From NCBI GenBank assembly GCA_951812895.1, contig OX638333.1:3514001-3578000 (forward strand): DNA of 64,000 nt, given 5' to 3'. The position numbers were made by a program, and so were the translations under genes. Shown here piece after piece: positions 46,588 to 56,238 of this stretch (positions are counted from its first letter, which is position 1; every line of letters starts with the position of its first letter). The notes under the pieces are model-generated. The model had not been told where the DNA came from. It searched no databases and worked only from the letters and a program-made list of their open reading frames with translations. This stretch comes from an uncultured Roseovarius sp. GTDB lineage: Bacteria > Pseudomonadota > Alphaproteobacteria > Rhodobacterales > Rhodobacteraceae.

Positions 46588-49374
46588 ATGAGTTTTTCCT
46601 CCCGGATCACCCGTTGTCCACGCGCATTTGAGCCCGCACAGGGTGCGGAAGCGCGTGCAATGTTTTCAGAGTTGCCCCCGGAACTTGCTGAGCTGGTCGA
46701 AGGTACTGCCGGTTGCAGCCCATTTCTTAAATACCTCATGGAAATAGAGTGTGATTGGCTGCCACAGGCGCTTTCAGACCCGGAGACTGCATTTGAAAAC
46801 GTGCTGCTAGGCCTACCGGAAGTGGCCCCCGAAGCGATCGCCGTTGTACTAAGACAGGCAAAGCGTCGTGTGGCATTGCTGGTGGGGCTTGCCGATCTGG
46901 CAGGGATTTGGCCGCTAGAGACGGTTACCGACACGCTTACCCGGTTTGCAGATTTAGCGGTTGATGTTGCTATTCGGGCGACTGTGGGCGCAGAAATCAG
47001 ACGTGGTAAGTTGCCGGGTATGACCGAGGCCGATATTGGTCAATCGGCCGGGATGGTTGTGCTTGCTATGGGCAAAATGGGGGCAGGGGAGCTTAACTAC
47101 AGCTCAGACATCGACCTAATATGCCTGTTTGATGAAACCCGTTTTGATGTGGATGACTTTCATGAAGCGCGAACTGCATTTGTCAGAGCGACGAGGCGCA
47201 TGTCTGCAATGCTCAACGACAAAACAGCAGATGGTTATGTCTTTCGAACCGATTTGCGTTTGCGGCCAGACCCAGCTGTTACGCCGGTTTGCCTGGCCAT
47301 GGCCGCGGCAGAGACATACTACGAAAGTCTGGGCCGCACTTGGGAGCGTGCAGCGTATATCAAGGCGCGTGCATGTGCGGGTGACCTGGTGGCTGGACGG
47401 CATTTTTTAGAAACACTTCGTCCATTTGTTTGGCGCAGACACCTGGATTTCGCAGCTATTGAAGACGCGCACAACATGCGTTTGCGTATACGCGAACATA
47501 AGGGATTGGGTCGCAAGCTTTCACTACCGGGGCATAATATGAAGCTGGGACGCGGCGGCATTAGAGAGATCGAATTCTTCACGCAGACCCGTCAAATAAT
47601 CTCAGGTGGTCGAGATGCAGACCTTCGCGTGCGTGGAACAGTAGAGGGCCTTGTCAAATTAGCGGACAAAGGTTGGGTGCCTCAGGAAACCGCCGGCATC
47701 TTAACCCGTCATTACTGTTTCCATCGCGAAGTTGAGCATCGGTTACAGATGCTGCGGGATGCCCAGACCCATCTATTGCCCAATACGGACGAAGAATTCG
47801 ACCGCCTCGCTGCCTTCATGGGCAGGGATCGCAGAGCGCTCGAAAAAGAGCTGACCGAACGGTTGGAAGAAGTAGACGCTCAGATCGAAAGCTTTTTTAC
47901 CCCCGAAGAACCGGCTGAGCCCCGGATTGATGAAGTTGAATTTGACCGCAACATTATCGCCCGCTGGCCCAGCTATCCCGCTATGCGTTCCTCTAGAGCA
48001 GTGGAGATTTTTCGACGGCTGCGGCCGGATATCCTTTCCCGCCTCGCCAAAACGGCCCATCCACAAGAAGCTTTGTTAGCCTTTGATGGATTTCTGGCCG
48101 GCCTGCCTGCAGGGGTGCAGGTCTTTTCACTTTTTGAAGCTAATCCGCAGTTAATTGATCTGCTGGTCGATATCGCGGGCACGTCCCCCGCACTTGCAAC
48201 ATATCTGTCGCGCCATGCCTCTGTGTTTGATGCAGTGATAGCGGGTGCTTTCTTTGCTCCCTGGCCCGGGCAAGCAAAATTGCAATCGGATTTGCAATCT
48301 TTGTTGGCAGAGGAAAGCGACTATGAAACATGGCTCGATGTCGCACGGCGCTGGAGCAAAGAGTGGCATTTTCGGGTCGGTGTGCATCACTTAAGAGGGT
48401 TGATTGATGCAGACAGGGCAGGCGAGCAATATGCTGACATTGCCGAGGCCGTTGTCGGAGCAATTTGGCCGCTGGTGATCAGCACATTTGCAGAGAAACA
48501 TGGGGCACCACCCGGTCGCGGCGCAGTGGTTCTGGGTATGGGATCTCTTGGTGCCGCCAAATTAAATGCCGGATCTGATCTCGATTTGATCGTAATCTAT
48601 GATGCCGATGGGTCAGAAGCCTCAGATGGCAGACGCCCTCTTGCTGCGCGACATTACTATGCGAAGCTAACGCAGGCACTGATCACAGCACTCACAGCCC
48701 CAACTGCAGAGGGTCGATTGTATGAGGTCGACATGCGCTTGCGGCCTTCTGGCAATCAAGGCCCCGTCGCGACGGCCTGGAATGCTTTCCAAGAGTACCA
48801 GAAGCAAGAGGCGTGGGTTTGGGAACATCTCGCCCTCTCCCGGGCAAGAGTCATCGCCGGGCCAGAAGCTCTCGCTACAGATGTCGAGGCTTTCAGGGGC
48901 GGACTATTGGGTTCTACGATAAACATATCAAAGGTGCTCTCAGAAGTTTCAGAGATGCGAGAGCGTATTGCCAGTGCGAAACCTACTGATAGCGCGCTTG
49001 ACCCCAAACTTGGCTATGGGCGTATGCAGGAAGTTGAACTGACGGCTCAGACTGCTTGCCTGCTGGCAGGTGAGACAGCACGTGACGTTCACTCCGGTCT
49101 GAATGCGGGTCTTGAAATAGGTTGGCTGGACGAGGCAGACCGGGCAGCTCTGGATCATGCTTACACGTTATGTTGGAAACTGTTTCACGCAGCGCGGCTT
49201 TTGAGTGATCAACCGCTTGATTTGGCGCAGATCGGCGAAGGAGCGTCGGGATTTCTATTGCGGGAAACGGGGTTTGAGACAACATCAGCTTTGACAGATA
49301 CGATGATGAAAGTGACGAACCGAGCTGGTGAAGTCATCGATGCTGCGCTGAGACGTTTGCCAGAAAGGGCGTGA
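46588..49374 (+). CDS. glnE: Bifunctional glutamine synthetase adenylyltransferase/adenylyl-removing enzyme
   Basis: A 928-residue GlnE that adds and removes AMP on glutamine synthetase in response to PII and glutamine. Both nucleotidyltransferase domains show their metal motifs: the N-terminal one GAGELNYSSDIDLICLFD (about residues 165-182) and the C-terminal one GAAKLNAGSDLDLIVIYD (about 650-668), each followed by the helical GlnE domain (for example RLGRGGIREIEFF and LGYGRMQEVELTAQ). ATG 46588 is chosen as the first family-like start; 12 codons upstream are open without support. A small gene follows 1 bp after the stop. Confidence 0.96.
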   Translation: MSFSSRITRCPRAFEPAQGAEARAMFSELPPELAELVEGTAGCSPFLKYLMEIECDWLPQALSDPETAFENVLLGLPEVAPEAIAVVLRQAKRRVALLVGLADLAGIWPLETVTDTLTRFADLAVDVAIRATVGAEIRRGKLPGMTEADIGQSAGMVVLAMGKMGAGELNYSSDIDLICLFDETRFDVDDFHEARTAFVRATRRMSAMLNDKTADGYVFRTDLRLRPDPAVTPVCLAMAAAETYYESLGRTWERAAYIKARACAGDLVAGRHFLETLRPFVWRRHLDFAAIEDAHNMRLRIREHKGLGRKLSLPGHNMKLGRGGIREIEFFTQTRQIISGGRDADLRVRGTVEGLVKLADKGWVPQETAGILTRHYCFHREVEHRLQMLRDAQTHLLPNTDEEFDRLAAFMGRDRRALEKELTERLEEVDAQIESFFTPEEPAEPRIDEVEFDRNIIARWPSYPAMRSSRAVEIFRRLRPDILSRLAKTAHPQEALLAFDGFLAGLPAGVQVFSLFEANPQLIDLLVDIAGTSPALATYLSRHASVFDAVIAGAFFAPWPGQAKLQSDLQSLLAEESDYETWLDVARRWSKEWHFRVGVHHLRGLIDADRAGEQYADIAEAVVGAIWPLVISTFAEKHGAPPGRGAVVLGMGSLGAAKLNAGSDLDLIVIYDADGSEASDGRRPLAARHYYAKLTQALITALTAPTAEGRLYEVDMRLRPSGNQGPVATAWNAFQEYQKQEAWVWEHLALSRARVIAGPEALATDVEAFRGGLLGSTINISKVLSEVSEMRERIASAKPTDSALDPKLGYGRMQEVELTAQTACLLAGETARDVHSGLNAGLEIGWLDEADRAALDHAYTLCWKLFHAARLLSDQPLDLAQIGEGASGFLLRETGFETTSALTDTMMKVTNRAGEVIDAALRRLPERA

Positions 49375-49375
49375 C

Positions 49376-49645
49376 ATGAAGGGCGATGGTAATGATCCGA
49401 AGGGTTTGATCTTTGAGGCTTATCGTATCGAGGGGATAACCGAAGGGGAGTGCAGATCAATCTTTCTGGACTGGGCGTTGTCTTTGCCGGATGGTCAGGA
49501 TGCGCGAGAATTGATTAACGCGCTGATTCAGCAATATTCGGACGAGAACGTTGATCATCCGATGACAAAAGTACTGCTTGCGGGGCAAGAGGCTTCATCA
49601 AAACCCCGCCGCCGTGGCGGATGGCGCTCGCGCGAAAGAGATTAA
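49376..49645 (+). CDS. Small hypothetical protein downstream of glnE
   Basis: An 89-residue soluble protein, acidic in the middle with a basic Arg-rich tail (KPRRRGGWRSRERD). It starts one base after the glnE stop and ends before a strong terminator, so it is probably the second gene of the glnE operon. No family recognised. Confidence 0.75.
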   Translation: MKGDGNDPKGLIFEAYRIEGITEGECRSIFLDWALSLPDGQDARELINALIQQYSDENVDHPMTKVLLAGQEASSKPRRRGGWRSRERD

Positions 49646-49654
49646 GCTTCAAAG

Positions 49655-49696
49655 GAAAGCATAAAGCCAAAATCCGGAATTCGGCTTTATGCTTTC
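49655..49696. terminator. Bidirectional terminator between convergent genes
   Basis: Perfect 14-bp inverted repeat gaaagcataaagcc (49655-49668) and ggctttatgctttc (49683-49696) with a 14-nt loop, placed between the small glnE-linked gene and the convergent decarboxylase gene. Confidence 0.85.
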
Positions 49697-49711
49697 AAAT
49701 CAGAGTGTTCC

Positions 49712-52474
49712 TCAACTTGTTTTGTTGCGAGCTGCATTCAACTTCAATCGAGCAGAATTTGTTTTGGCCTGCATTTTCAACGCGTTTTGAGTGAAAACAC
49801 GAAGCCCAAGATCTGCGCGGTACCCGTGGATTTCATTTACGTCCAGAGCACGCATGAATTCCAGGATCTCCTTGCTGACAACCTGTCCCGGCACCAATAT
49901 TGGAAAACCCGGCGGATAAGGGATGATAAAAGAGGCCGAAACCACCTCTTGCCCACTTTCCATAGCTTGCTTGACCGAGCCATCAAGCTCCAGATAGTCA
50001 CAGTTCTTTTCATCGTAGCTTAGGAAAAACGCAGACCTGATGTCGCCTTCGCTTGTCTCTTGGTCAGTACGGAAAGCGTCATGGAATCGACTAAAGTCGG
50101 GAAGCGGAGGGAGTTCGTGCATCAGATTAGAAACACGTTTCTCAAACCCGCGTTTTTCCATGATTGATGCATCATCAAGCAGGTCATCAAGCTCTTTTGC
50201 AATCTCGACCAACACTTCGATCAGATAAGCAACGGAAGATCGCGTCGTTCCGATATTGGTCATGAACAGAACCGTGTTCCGCGATGTTTTGTTGATCTGG
50301 ATTCCGTATTTGTCCATCAGGATCTGGGTTTTGAATGTATCACCATCCCATCCGGTACCGCCCACTGCCAGAGTGACGCGCGTGGCATCCAGAACAAATT
50401 CATCCTTGTCCCAGCAATCCCAGATATCAGTCCAACCCTGATCCGGGTCATAATAGCTTTGAACCCCACTTTCGCGATGTTCTTCCGGTATCATGTCACC
50501 CGCGGTTAACACCTTGAAATATTTTCGCAAAAGAGGATGGGTCGCAATTGCCCGCCGCATAGACATTGCTGCCTCTACCTGACGCTGAACAAATTCAAAC
50601 CCTTCCAGTTCAACTTGTCGTCGGCCAACATCCAACGATGCGATGATCTGATAGTTTGGTGAAGTCGAGGTATGCGTCATATACGCTTCGTGAAAACTGG
50701 CCTCAACTTCGCCTTTGAAATCCTGATCATTGACATGGATCATCGACCCTTGCCTCAGGGAGGTCAGCGTTTTGTGCGTTGATTGTGTTGCATAGACGCG
50801 CACACGCGCATCAGGAGAGGGCAACAAACGAGTGCTTAGCAGCGTTTCTTCGTCCGCACCTTTCAAATCGGCTTGCTGGGCTTCATATGCCGACACGTGT
50901 TCCTGAGACCGCAGCTTTTCACGCAAGTTGTTTGCAGCGTTCATGCCAGTGCGCGGGCGATAGGTTGGCCCGAAACGGGCAAAAGCAAACCATGCTTCAT
51001 CCCACAAGAAGACAAGGTCTGGCTTGATGGCGAGGCATTCCTCCATCACGCGCTCAACATTGTAAACCAAACCGTCAAACGTGCAGTTGGTCAGCAATAG
51101 CATGCGGACGCGGTCCAATTTACCTGCGGCCTTCAACTGCAACAACTGATGTTTTATTTCGCGTAACGGAACTGCGCCATACATTGAGTACTCATTCAAT
51201 GGATAGCTATCGAGGTAAACAACCTGAGCGCCGGCCAGAACCATGCCGTAATGGTGAGATTTGTGGCAGTCTCGATCAACGAGAACGATATCACTTGGTC
51301 GTACCAATGCCTGTACGACAATTTTGTTGCAGGTTGAGGTGCCATTGGTGGCGAAATAGGTTTGTTTGGACCCAAACGCACGGCTGGCGAGTTCTTGTGC
51401 TTCCTTTATTGGTCCGTGTGGTTCCAGCAGGCTATCCAGTCCGCCAGAGGTGGCACTGGTCTCTGCCATAAAGATATTTGGGCCGTAAAACGCACCCATG
51501 TCCTGAATCCAATGGCTGCGTGAGATCGACTTGCCCCGACTGATCGGCATTGCATGAAAAACGCCGGTGGGCTGTTTTGAATACTCGACGAGGGCAGTAA
51601 AGAAGGGTGTTTTATTGCGAGCCTGAACACCCCGAAGGATGTTCAGATGCAGTTCGTGAAAGTCTTCTTGATTGTAGAAAACTCTGCGGCAAATCCCCAA
51701 ATCAAGGCCTGCAATATCCTCAACTGAACGTTCGGTTACCAGATATGCATCAAGCTCTGGCCTGACTTTTGCGATCAGTCGGCAAAGTTCAGGTCCGTAA
51801 CTCTCGGGTGTGAGTGACTCAAAATCCCGGCGTTCACCTGCGCTGTTCAAGTATCGCGTCAAAATCGACAGCTCGACCTTGGATTCCAAGATTAATCCTG
51901 GACGAATGACAATGGCCTGAATGTTGTGATTGAACAATATTCCAATCAACGCATCCTGCAGGCTGGGCACCACAACTGTTTCATAATGGAATGGATCTTC
52001 AAGCCGTTGCATCCGCGCAAAATTGCTTCTTAGCCACTGCTCCTGATGATCATTCACATCATCTACAATCATCACTTCAAAATACGGCTTACTTAATGCT
52101 CGCGCTTCTGGGGATTGCAGTGCTTCATCTTCATGTTCTTCGGCGTCTGCGATAGAGCGTTCCAATGGAATATGGCGACGGCGATAAGCTCCGGTTGTCA
52201 ACGCGCGCGTTACCCGCTGGACCGCAAATGCGACATCATCAAAATTTTTATGCTCGAATTGGCGCCGGATTTGGTCAAAGGCCTGGACACCGGGAAACGC
52301 CCAGTATGCTTCTATCAATGAAAGCGATTCAAAAAGGTCGGATATCTTAGCAGATTGTTCAGCCGCGTTTTTGCCGTCTGGTGATCTAGCAAGCGCATTG
52401 GTTACTTCTCGTAACGTGCTCCATCTGTCTGACCTGAGCTGAATTGCAGAGTAGTAATCGCTCATAGACTGCAT
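49712..52474 (-). CDS. Orn/Lys/Arg decarboxylase-type PLP enzyme, long form
   Basis: A 920-residue fold-type I PLP decarboxylase of the Orn/Lys/Arg family. The central domain shows FATNGTSTCNKIVVQA, VDRDCHKSHHYG, LVFLWDEAWFAFARFGP and the PLP lysine in YATQSTHKTLTSLRQGSMIHV. The N-terminal region (about residues 90-280) resembles the wing/receiver-like domain of inducible decarboxylases, and the whole is some 170 residues longer than E. coli AdiA or CadA. ATG 52474 follows a gcgagg ribosome site; a TTG 11 codons earlier is possible. The substrate cannot be told. No antiporter gene is adjacent. Confidence 0.88.
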   Translation of the reverse strand: MQSMSDYYSAIQLRSDRWSTLREVTNALARSPDGKNAAEQSAKISDLFESLSLIEAYWAFPGVQAFDQIRRQFEHKNFDDVAFAVQRVTRALTTGAYRRRHIPLERSIADAEEHEDEALQSPEARALSKPYFEVMIVDDVNDHQEQWLRSNFARMQRLEDPFHYETVVVPSLQDALIGILFNHNIQAIVIRPGLILESKVELSILTRYLNSAGERRDFESLTPESYGPELCRLIAKVRPELDAYLVTERSVEDIAGLDLGICRRVFYNQEDFHELHLNILRGVQARNKTPFFTALVEYSKQPTGVFHAMPISRGKSISRSHWIQDMGAFYGPNIFMAETSATSGGLDSLLEPHGPIKEAQELASRAFGSKQTYFATNGTSTCNKIVVQALVRPSDIVLVDRDCHKSHHYGMVLAGAQVVYLDSYPLNEYSMYGAVPLREIKHQLLQLKAAGKLDRVRMLLLTNCTFDGLVYNVERVMEECLAIKPDLVFLWDEAWFAFARFGPTYRPRTGMNAANNLREKLRSQEHVSAYEAQQADLKGADEETLLSTRLLPSPDARVRVYATQSTHKTLTSLRQGSMIHVNDQDFKGEVEASFHEAYMTHTSTSPNYQIIASLDVGRRQVELEGFEFVQRQVEAAMSMRRAIATHPLLRKYFKVLTAGDMIPEEHRESGVQSYYDPDQGWTDIWDCWDKDEFVLDATRVTLAVGGTGWDGDTFKTQILMDKYGIQINKTSRNTVLFMTNIGTTRSSVAYLIEVLVEIAKELDDLLDDASIMEKRGFEKRVSNLMHELPPLPDFSRFHDAFRTDQETSEGDIRSAFFLSYDEKNCDYLELDGSVKQAMESGQEVVSASFIIPYPPGFPILVPGQVVSKEILEFMRALDVNEIHGYRADLGLRVFTQNALKMQAKTNSARLKLNAARNKTS

Positions 52475-53049
52475 GTTGAACGCCTCGCTGTTGTTGCGGT
52501 TATCCAATTCGCAGATTTGTTGAAAAAGTAGTTTCGGCCGGCCGTTGAGATTAACAGTAGGATCGGGCTTCTCCTAGAATTTACATGAAAGGGGATTCGA
52601 TAGGCTTGAACAGCCGGGTCGGTTAACTCGATGGTCTGGAATTAGAAATTCAATTGAGCAGTCTTTGAAACGTCTCAAACTTTTCCAATCCTTTCATTCT
52701 CGTCAACATTGGCAGTTCACTTTGCCTATTTCTAATTCAATAATGAACGGGAGCTGCTGTCCAGTCGTTAGATTCTACAATTTTGGGGCGGTATCTCATT
52801 GGATAGACCCTGAGAAGGTTAATCGTGCTGGCTTAACATCGTTTCTTGAAGATTGCGGGGCGTGTTCGCATAGGCTTAACATTCAGGTTTCTGGTTTAAA
52901 GTCACATTTTCCCTCAGCTTATCATTTCCATTAGACACCGATTTTTTCAACGCTTTCCTCTTGCGCATACTCTGGGCCAGCAATAGAAGAACCTCTGATT
53001 TTGACCGCCGTGGGCGCCCCCACGGCCCGATGCAATGGATGAGGACGAC
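52475..53049. other. Long intergenic region between decarboxylase and tig
   Basis: About 575 bp without a convincing gene, AT-richer than the neighbours. It holds an inverted repeat aattagaaat (52640-52649) / atttctaatt (52728-52737) and a hairpin ccgtggg (53008-53014) / cccacgg (53019-53025) 24 bp upstream of the tig start, probably in the tig 5' leader. Promoters for the two divergent genes must lie here. Confidence 0.65.
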
Positions 53050-54381
53050 ATGCAGGTCACAGAGACCCTGAACGAAGGGCTGAAGCGCGGCTATACAATG
53101 CTGCTTTCTGCCAAAGAACTTGAAGAAAAAGTTATCGAAAAGCTGAAAGAGGCTCAGCCTGAAGTGGAGATGAAAGGTTTCCGCAAGGGTAAGGTGCCAC
53201 TGCCGCTTTTGAAGAAGCAATTTGGCAGCCGTGTTATGGGCGAAGCTATGCAGGAAGCCGTTGACGGCGCAATGTCGCAGCATTTTGAAGATAGCGGTGA
53301 ACGTCCGGCTGGTGAACCTGCGGTCAAAATGACCAACGAAGCCTGGAAAGAGGGCGACGACGTCGAAGTCGAAATGTCCTACGAAGCTCTGCCCGAGATT
53401 CCCGAGGTTGATCTGAAATCCATTAAGCTGGAGCGTTTGGTCGCCAAGGCAGATGACAAAGCTGTCGATGAAGCACTAAATAACCTGGCCGAATCTTCGC
53501 AGGATTTCAAAGATCGCAAGAAGGGCACAAAAGCCAAAGATGGCGATCAGGTCGTTATGGATTTTGTCGATCGTGTTGACGGCGAACCCTTTGAAGGTGG
53601 CAGCGCAGAAGACTATCCATTGGTTCTCGGCTCAAACAGCTTTATTCCCGGATTTGAAGAGCAACTGGTCGGCGTGAAAGTCGACGAGGAGAAAATCGCA
53701 TCAGTAACGTTCCCCGAGGAATATCAGGCCGAACACCTTGCAGGGAAGGACGCAGAGTTCACCTGCACGATCAAAGCGGTCAAGGCACCTGCTGCAGCTG
53801 AAATCAATGACGAGCTGGCCCAGAAATTCGGGGCCGATGATCTGGACGCCCTTCGTGCCCAAATCAAGGACCGGCTTGAGCAAGAGTATGCCGGGGCAGC
53901 ACGTGCAGTGCTAAAACGCAAGTTGCTGGATGCGCTTGATGAAATGGTTAGTTTTGAATTGCCACCCAGTATGGTGGAAGCTGAAGCGAAACAAATCGCG
54001 CATCAGCTGTGGCACGACGAGAACCCTGATGTGCAGGGCCATGACCATCCGGAAATCGAATCCACTGAAGAACATGAAAAATTGGCCGGGCGCCGCGTCC
54101 GACTGGGATTGCTGCTGGCAGAACTGGGTCGCAAGGCTGAGGTGGAAGTTTCTGACGCTGAGATGACGCAGGCCGTGATGGAACAAGCACGTCAGTATCC
54201 TGGGCAAGAGCGCGAGTTCTTTGAATTTGTTCAAAGCAATGCGAATATGCGCCAGCAGATTCAAGCGCCGATTTTTGAAGAAAAAGTCGTGGATTATGTC
54301 GTGGAACTTGCAAAAGTCACTGAAAAAGACGTTTCCAAAGCTGATTTGGAAAAAGCTGTCGAGGCTCTTGAAGAAGAGTAA
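53050..54381 (+). CDS. tig: Trigger factor chaperone
   Basis: A 443-residue ribosome-associated chaperone and prolyl isomerase. It has the N-terminal ribosome-binding domain with the signature GFRKGKVP (about residue 43), the FKBP-type isomerase domain (about 150-235, [14 protein letters not shown] and [14 protein letters not shown]) and the helical C-terminal chaperone domain ending in an acidic tail. ATG 53050 with gagga 5 bp upstream gives the usual MQVTET start. A strong terminator follows. Confidence 0.97.
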   Translation: MQVTETLNEGLKRGYTMLLSAKELEEKVIEKLKEAQPEVEMKGFRKGKVPLPLLKKQFGSRVMGEAMQEAVDGAMSQHFEDSGERPAGEPAVKMTNEAWKEGDDVEVEMSYEALPEIPEVDLKSIKLERLVAKADDKAVDEALNNLAESSQDFKDRKKGTKAKDGDQVVMDFVDRVDGEPFEGGSAEDYPLVLGSNSFIPGFEEQLVGVKVDEEKIASVTFPEEYQAEHLAGKDAEFTCTIKAVKAPAAAEINDELAQKFGADDLDALRAQIKDRLEQEYAGAARAVLKRKLLDALDEMVSFELPPSMVEAEAKQIAHQLWHDENPDVQGHDHPEIESTEEHEKLAGRRVRLGLLLAELGRKAEVEVSDAEMTQAVMEQARQYPGQEREFFEFVQSNANMRQQIQAPIFEEKVVDYVVELAKVTEKDVSKADLEKAVEALEEE

Positions 54382-54402
54382 ATTCGTAAGCTGTTTTGCG
54401 AA

Positions 54403-54438
54403 AAGAAGAGTCGCCCATCTGGGCGGCTCTTCTTTTTT
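54403..54438 (+). terminator. Rho-independent terminator of tig
   Basis: aagaagagtcgccc (54403-54416) and gggcggctcttctt (54421-54434) pair over 14 positions with one wobble and a 4-nt loop, ending in a T run. Confidence 0.93.
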
Positions 54439-54485
54439 AATGGTCTAAATTCGGCGAGTTTATAGGCGATCCATCTCAACAATGT

Positions 54486-55280
54486 TCAGGCATTAATACC
54501 TCGACGCGATTGCGCCATGCCAGCAATCGCTTGTTGCAGGGCCCGTGCTGCCGCTCTTTCACGTTCAGAGTTAGCGCTTTCCAGCTGTTCAAAACAGTAC
54601 TCGCGAAGACTGTCGGACATATCCAAATGAATAGGGGGCTGTATATTCGCTTCCACCTCGTCCTCAGATACAAACACATCGCCTTGAATTTCCGCAAAAG
54701 CACGCACCCGTGAAATGCGTTCTTCGGTGCTGTCGATCAATGCAGCAAGCGCCTTCACTTTACCCATATCCGCAGTTTTTCCAACATAGCCATAAGGCGT
54801 ATTGTCAGAACGTTTGAGAACGCGATCCATTATTGGATCAATGACCGTGATGATATCGGAAATCCCGGATTCGCGCGCATATTCAAGAATTCCAACCATC
54901 AGTTCGGACGTTGTATACGAGACTGAGTTTTTGTCTTTGCCCCGGCCAAGTCTATTGTGATCGACGCAGAAGCGGGTGGATTCCCACATCGTCACACTGC
55001 GCAATGGTGGCTCGCCATCAAGAATGTCATAGAACACGTCTGAAAGCATGTGAGGGCCAACCGTTTGTAGCAGACGGGCACAGCCAATTACATTGTAGCT
55101 GTCGTCAAGGCTAACAACATATGCTGGATCAAGCTCGTCGAACTCATCGATTTCTCTGCCGTTTTGGATATTCACGTCCCAGCCCATGCGTTCGCCGAAC
55201 ACTCGGGCCCGCAATTTGAAAACGTCATCGAGTACCGTACCAAACCTATCTTTGTTCAGTGCATCAATCACAAGTATCAT
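54486..55280 (-). CDS. luxI: LuxI-family acyl-homoserine lactone synthase
   Basis: A 264-residue autoinducer synthase that makes N-acyl-homoserine lactone from SAM and acyl-ACP. All ten conserved family positions checked are present with nearly canonical numbering: Arg24, Phe28, Trp34, Asp45, Asp48, Arg69, Phe83, Glu100 and Arg103, with Thr/Ser at the acyl-chain region. It is longer than most LuxI proteins (about 200-220) owing to a C-terminal extension of about 50 residues. The luxR gene lies upstream on the same strand. aagga precedes the ATG. Confidence 0.93.
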   Translation of the reverse strand: MILVIDALNKDRFGTVLDDVFKLRARVFGERMGWDVNIQNGREIDEFDELDPAYVVSLDDSYNVIGCARLLQTVGPHMLSDVFYDILDGEPPLRSVTMWESTRFCVDHNRLGRGKDKNSVSYTTSELMVGILEYARESGISDIITVIDPIMDRVLKRSDNTPYGYVGKTADMGKVKALAALIDSTEERISRVRAFAEIQGDVFVSEDEVEANIQPPIHLDMSDSLREYCFEQLESANSERERAAARALQQAIAGMAQSRRGINA

Positions 55281-55289
55281 CTTTTTTCC

Positions 55290-55350
55290 TTCCCCAATGA
55301 AAATTGTAGAAGAAACGTTAGCATGATCCCAAATTCAGGATATTGGGGAA
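55290..55350. promoter_or_regulatory. Inverted repeat in the luxI upstream region
   Basis: ttccccaat (55290-55298) and attggggaa (55342-55350) are perfect 9-bp inverted copies separated by 43 bp in the luxR-luxI gap, one overlapping the luxI ribosome site region. They could bring together two regulator dimers or form an RNA stem that hides the ribosome site. No standard lux box was recognised. Confidence 0.4.
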
Positions 55351-55500
55351 ATCCCGTAGGTTTTAACAGCTGAAATAGGCATTAAATTTGGTGAGAAAGG
55401 TGAATTGGGGCTGGAAACGCCGACCCCATACTATGCTCTTCACGACGATACCGGCTCAAAAAAGAAAGATATTCAGCAGCTTAGTTATGAGCAATACGTT

Positions 55501-56202
55501 TTAGCCTGGGTCGATCATGCCTAAGCTAACAGCGCGTCCGACGGCTTGGGCCGTCGTAACAGCGCAAAGTTTTTCGCGGCTGGATCTTAGATGAACTTCG
55601 ACGGTGCGTGGAGAGATACTCAGGATATCACCGATATCTTGCTGAGATTTACCTAAAGCCACCCACTGCAATATCTCAATTTCACGCGAAGATAACGTAG
55701 GATATCGCAACGTTTGCATTATTGTTTCTGAGTTCATCACCCGATCATGCATATACACCGCTGCGGCCTGCAGATTGCCAATCACTTTGGACTTTAGCTT
55801 TTTCCAATTTGGCAGTGAAAGGGTTGATGAAACACTAAACAGACCTGTTTCACCAAAGGGACCACGGATCGGAATGGTTAGACCGACATCCGGAAGGTTA
55901 AAATCATGGGCCTGGTGAAAAACCTTGGAAAAATTCGTATCTTTTTCAAGACGCTTCCAATCTACCGGGGCTATGCTGCGCGATGCAGCCTTTAGCGTTG
56001 GATCCTTCATATGCAATTCGTGTTCCATATAATGGGACTTCCAGGCATCGGGATAGTTGGTGAATGCGTGAACTGTTCCAGTTACTGGATTGGCCGAAGC
56101 GTAAGAGGCGTAATCAAGTTCGAGTTTTTCGCACACGTCGTGCAGCTGACCAACAAAGTCGCGCCTTCCCTCTGGTGTACTGGCAAGATCTATTAGATCC
56201 AT
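55501..56202 (-). CDS. luxR: LuxR-family autoinducer-binding regulator
   Basis: A 233-residue quorum-sensing regulator with an N-terminal autoinducer-binding domain showing the conserved Trp54, Tyr58, Asp67, Pro68 and Trp82 (all three residues before their TraR numbers), and a C-terminal GerE-type HTH (LSSREIEILQWVALGKS...PRTVEVHLRSSREKL). It should bind the AHL made by the downstream luxI product and control that gene and others. An XRE-type gene lies 36 bp upstream on the same strand. Confidence 0.93.
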   Translation of the reverse strand: MDLIDLASTPEGRRDFVGQLHDVCEKLELDYASYASANPVTGTVHAFTNYPDAWKSHYMEHELHMKDPTLKAASRSIAPVDWKRLEKDTNFSKVFHQAHDFNLPDVGLTIPIRGPFGETGLFSVSSTLSLPNWKKLKSKVIGNLQAAAVYMHDRVMNSETIMQTLRYPTLSSREIEILQWVALGKSQQDIGDILSISPRTVEVHLRSSREKLCAVTTAQAVGRAVSLGMIDPG

Positions 56203-56238
56203 TTTTTGCTCATACCCTCATTAGACTCCGGTGCATGC

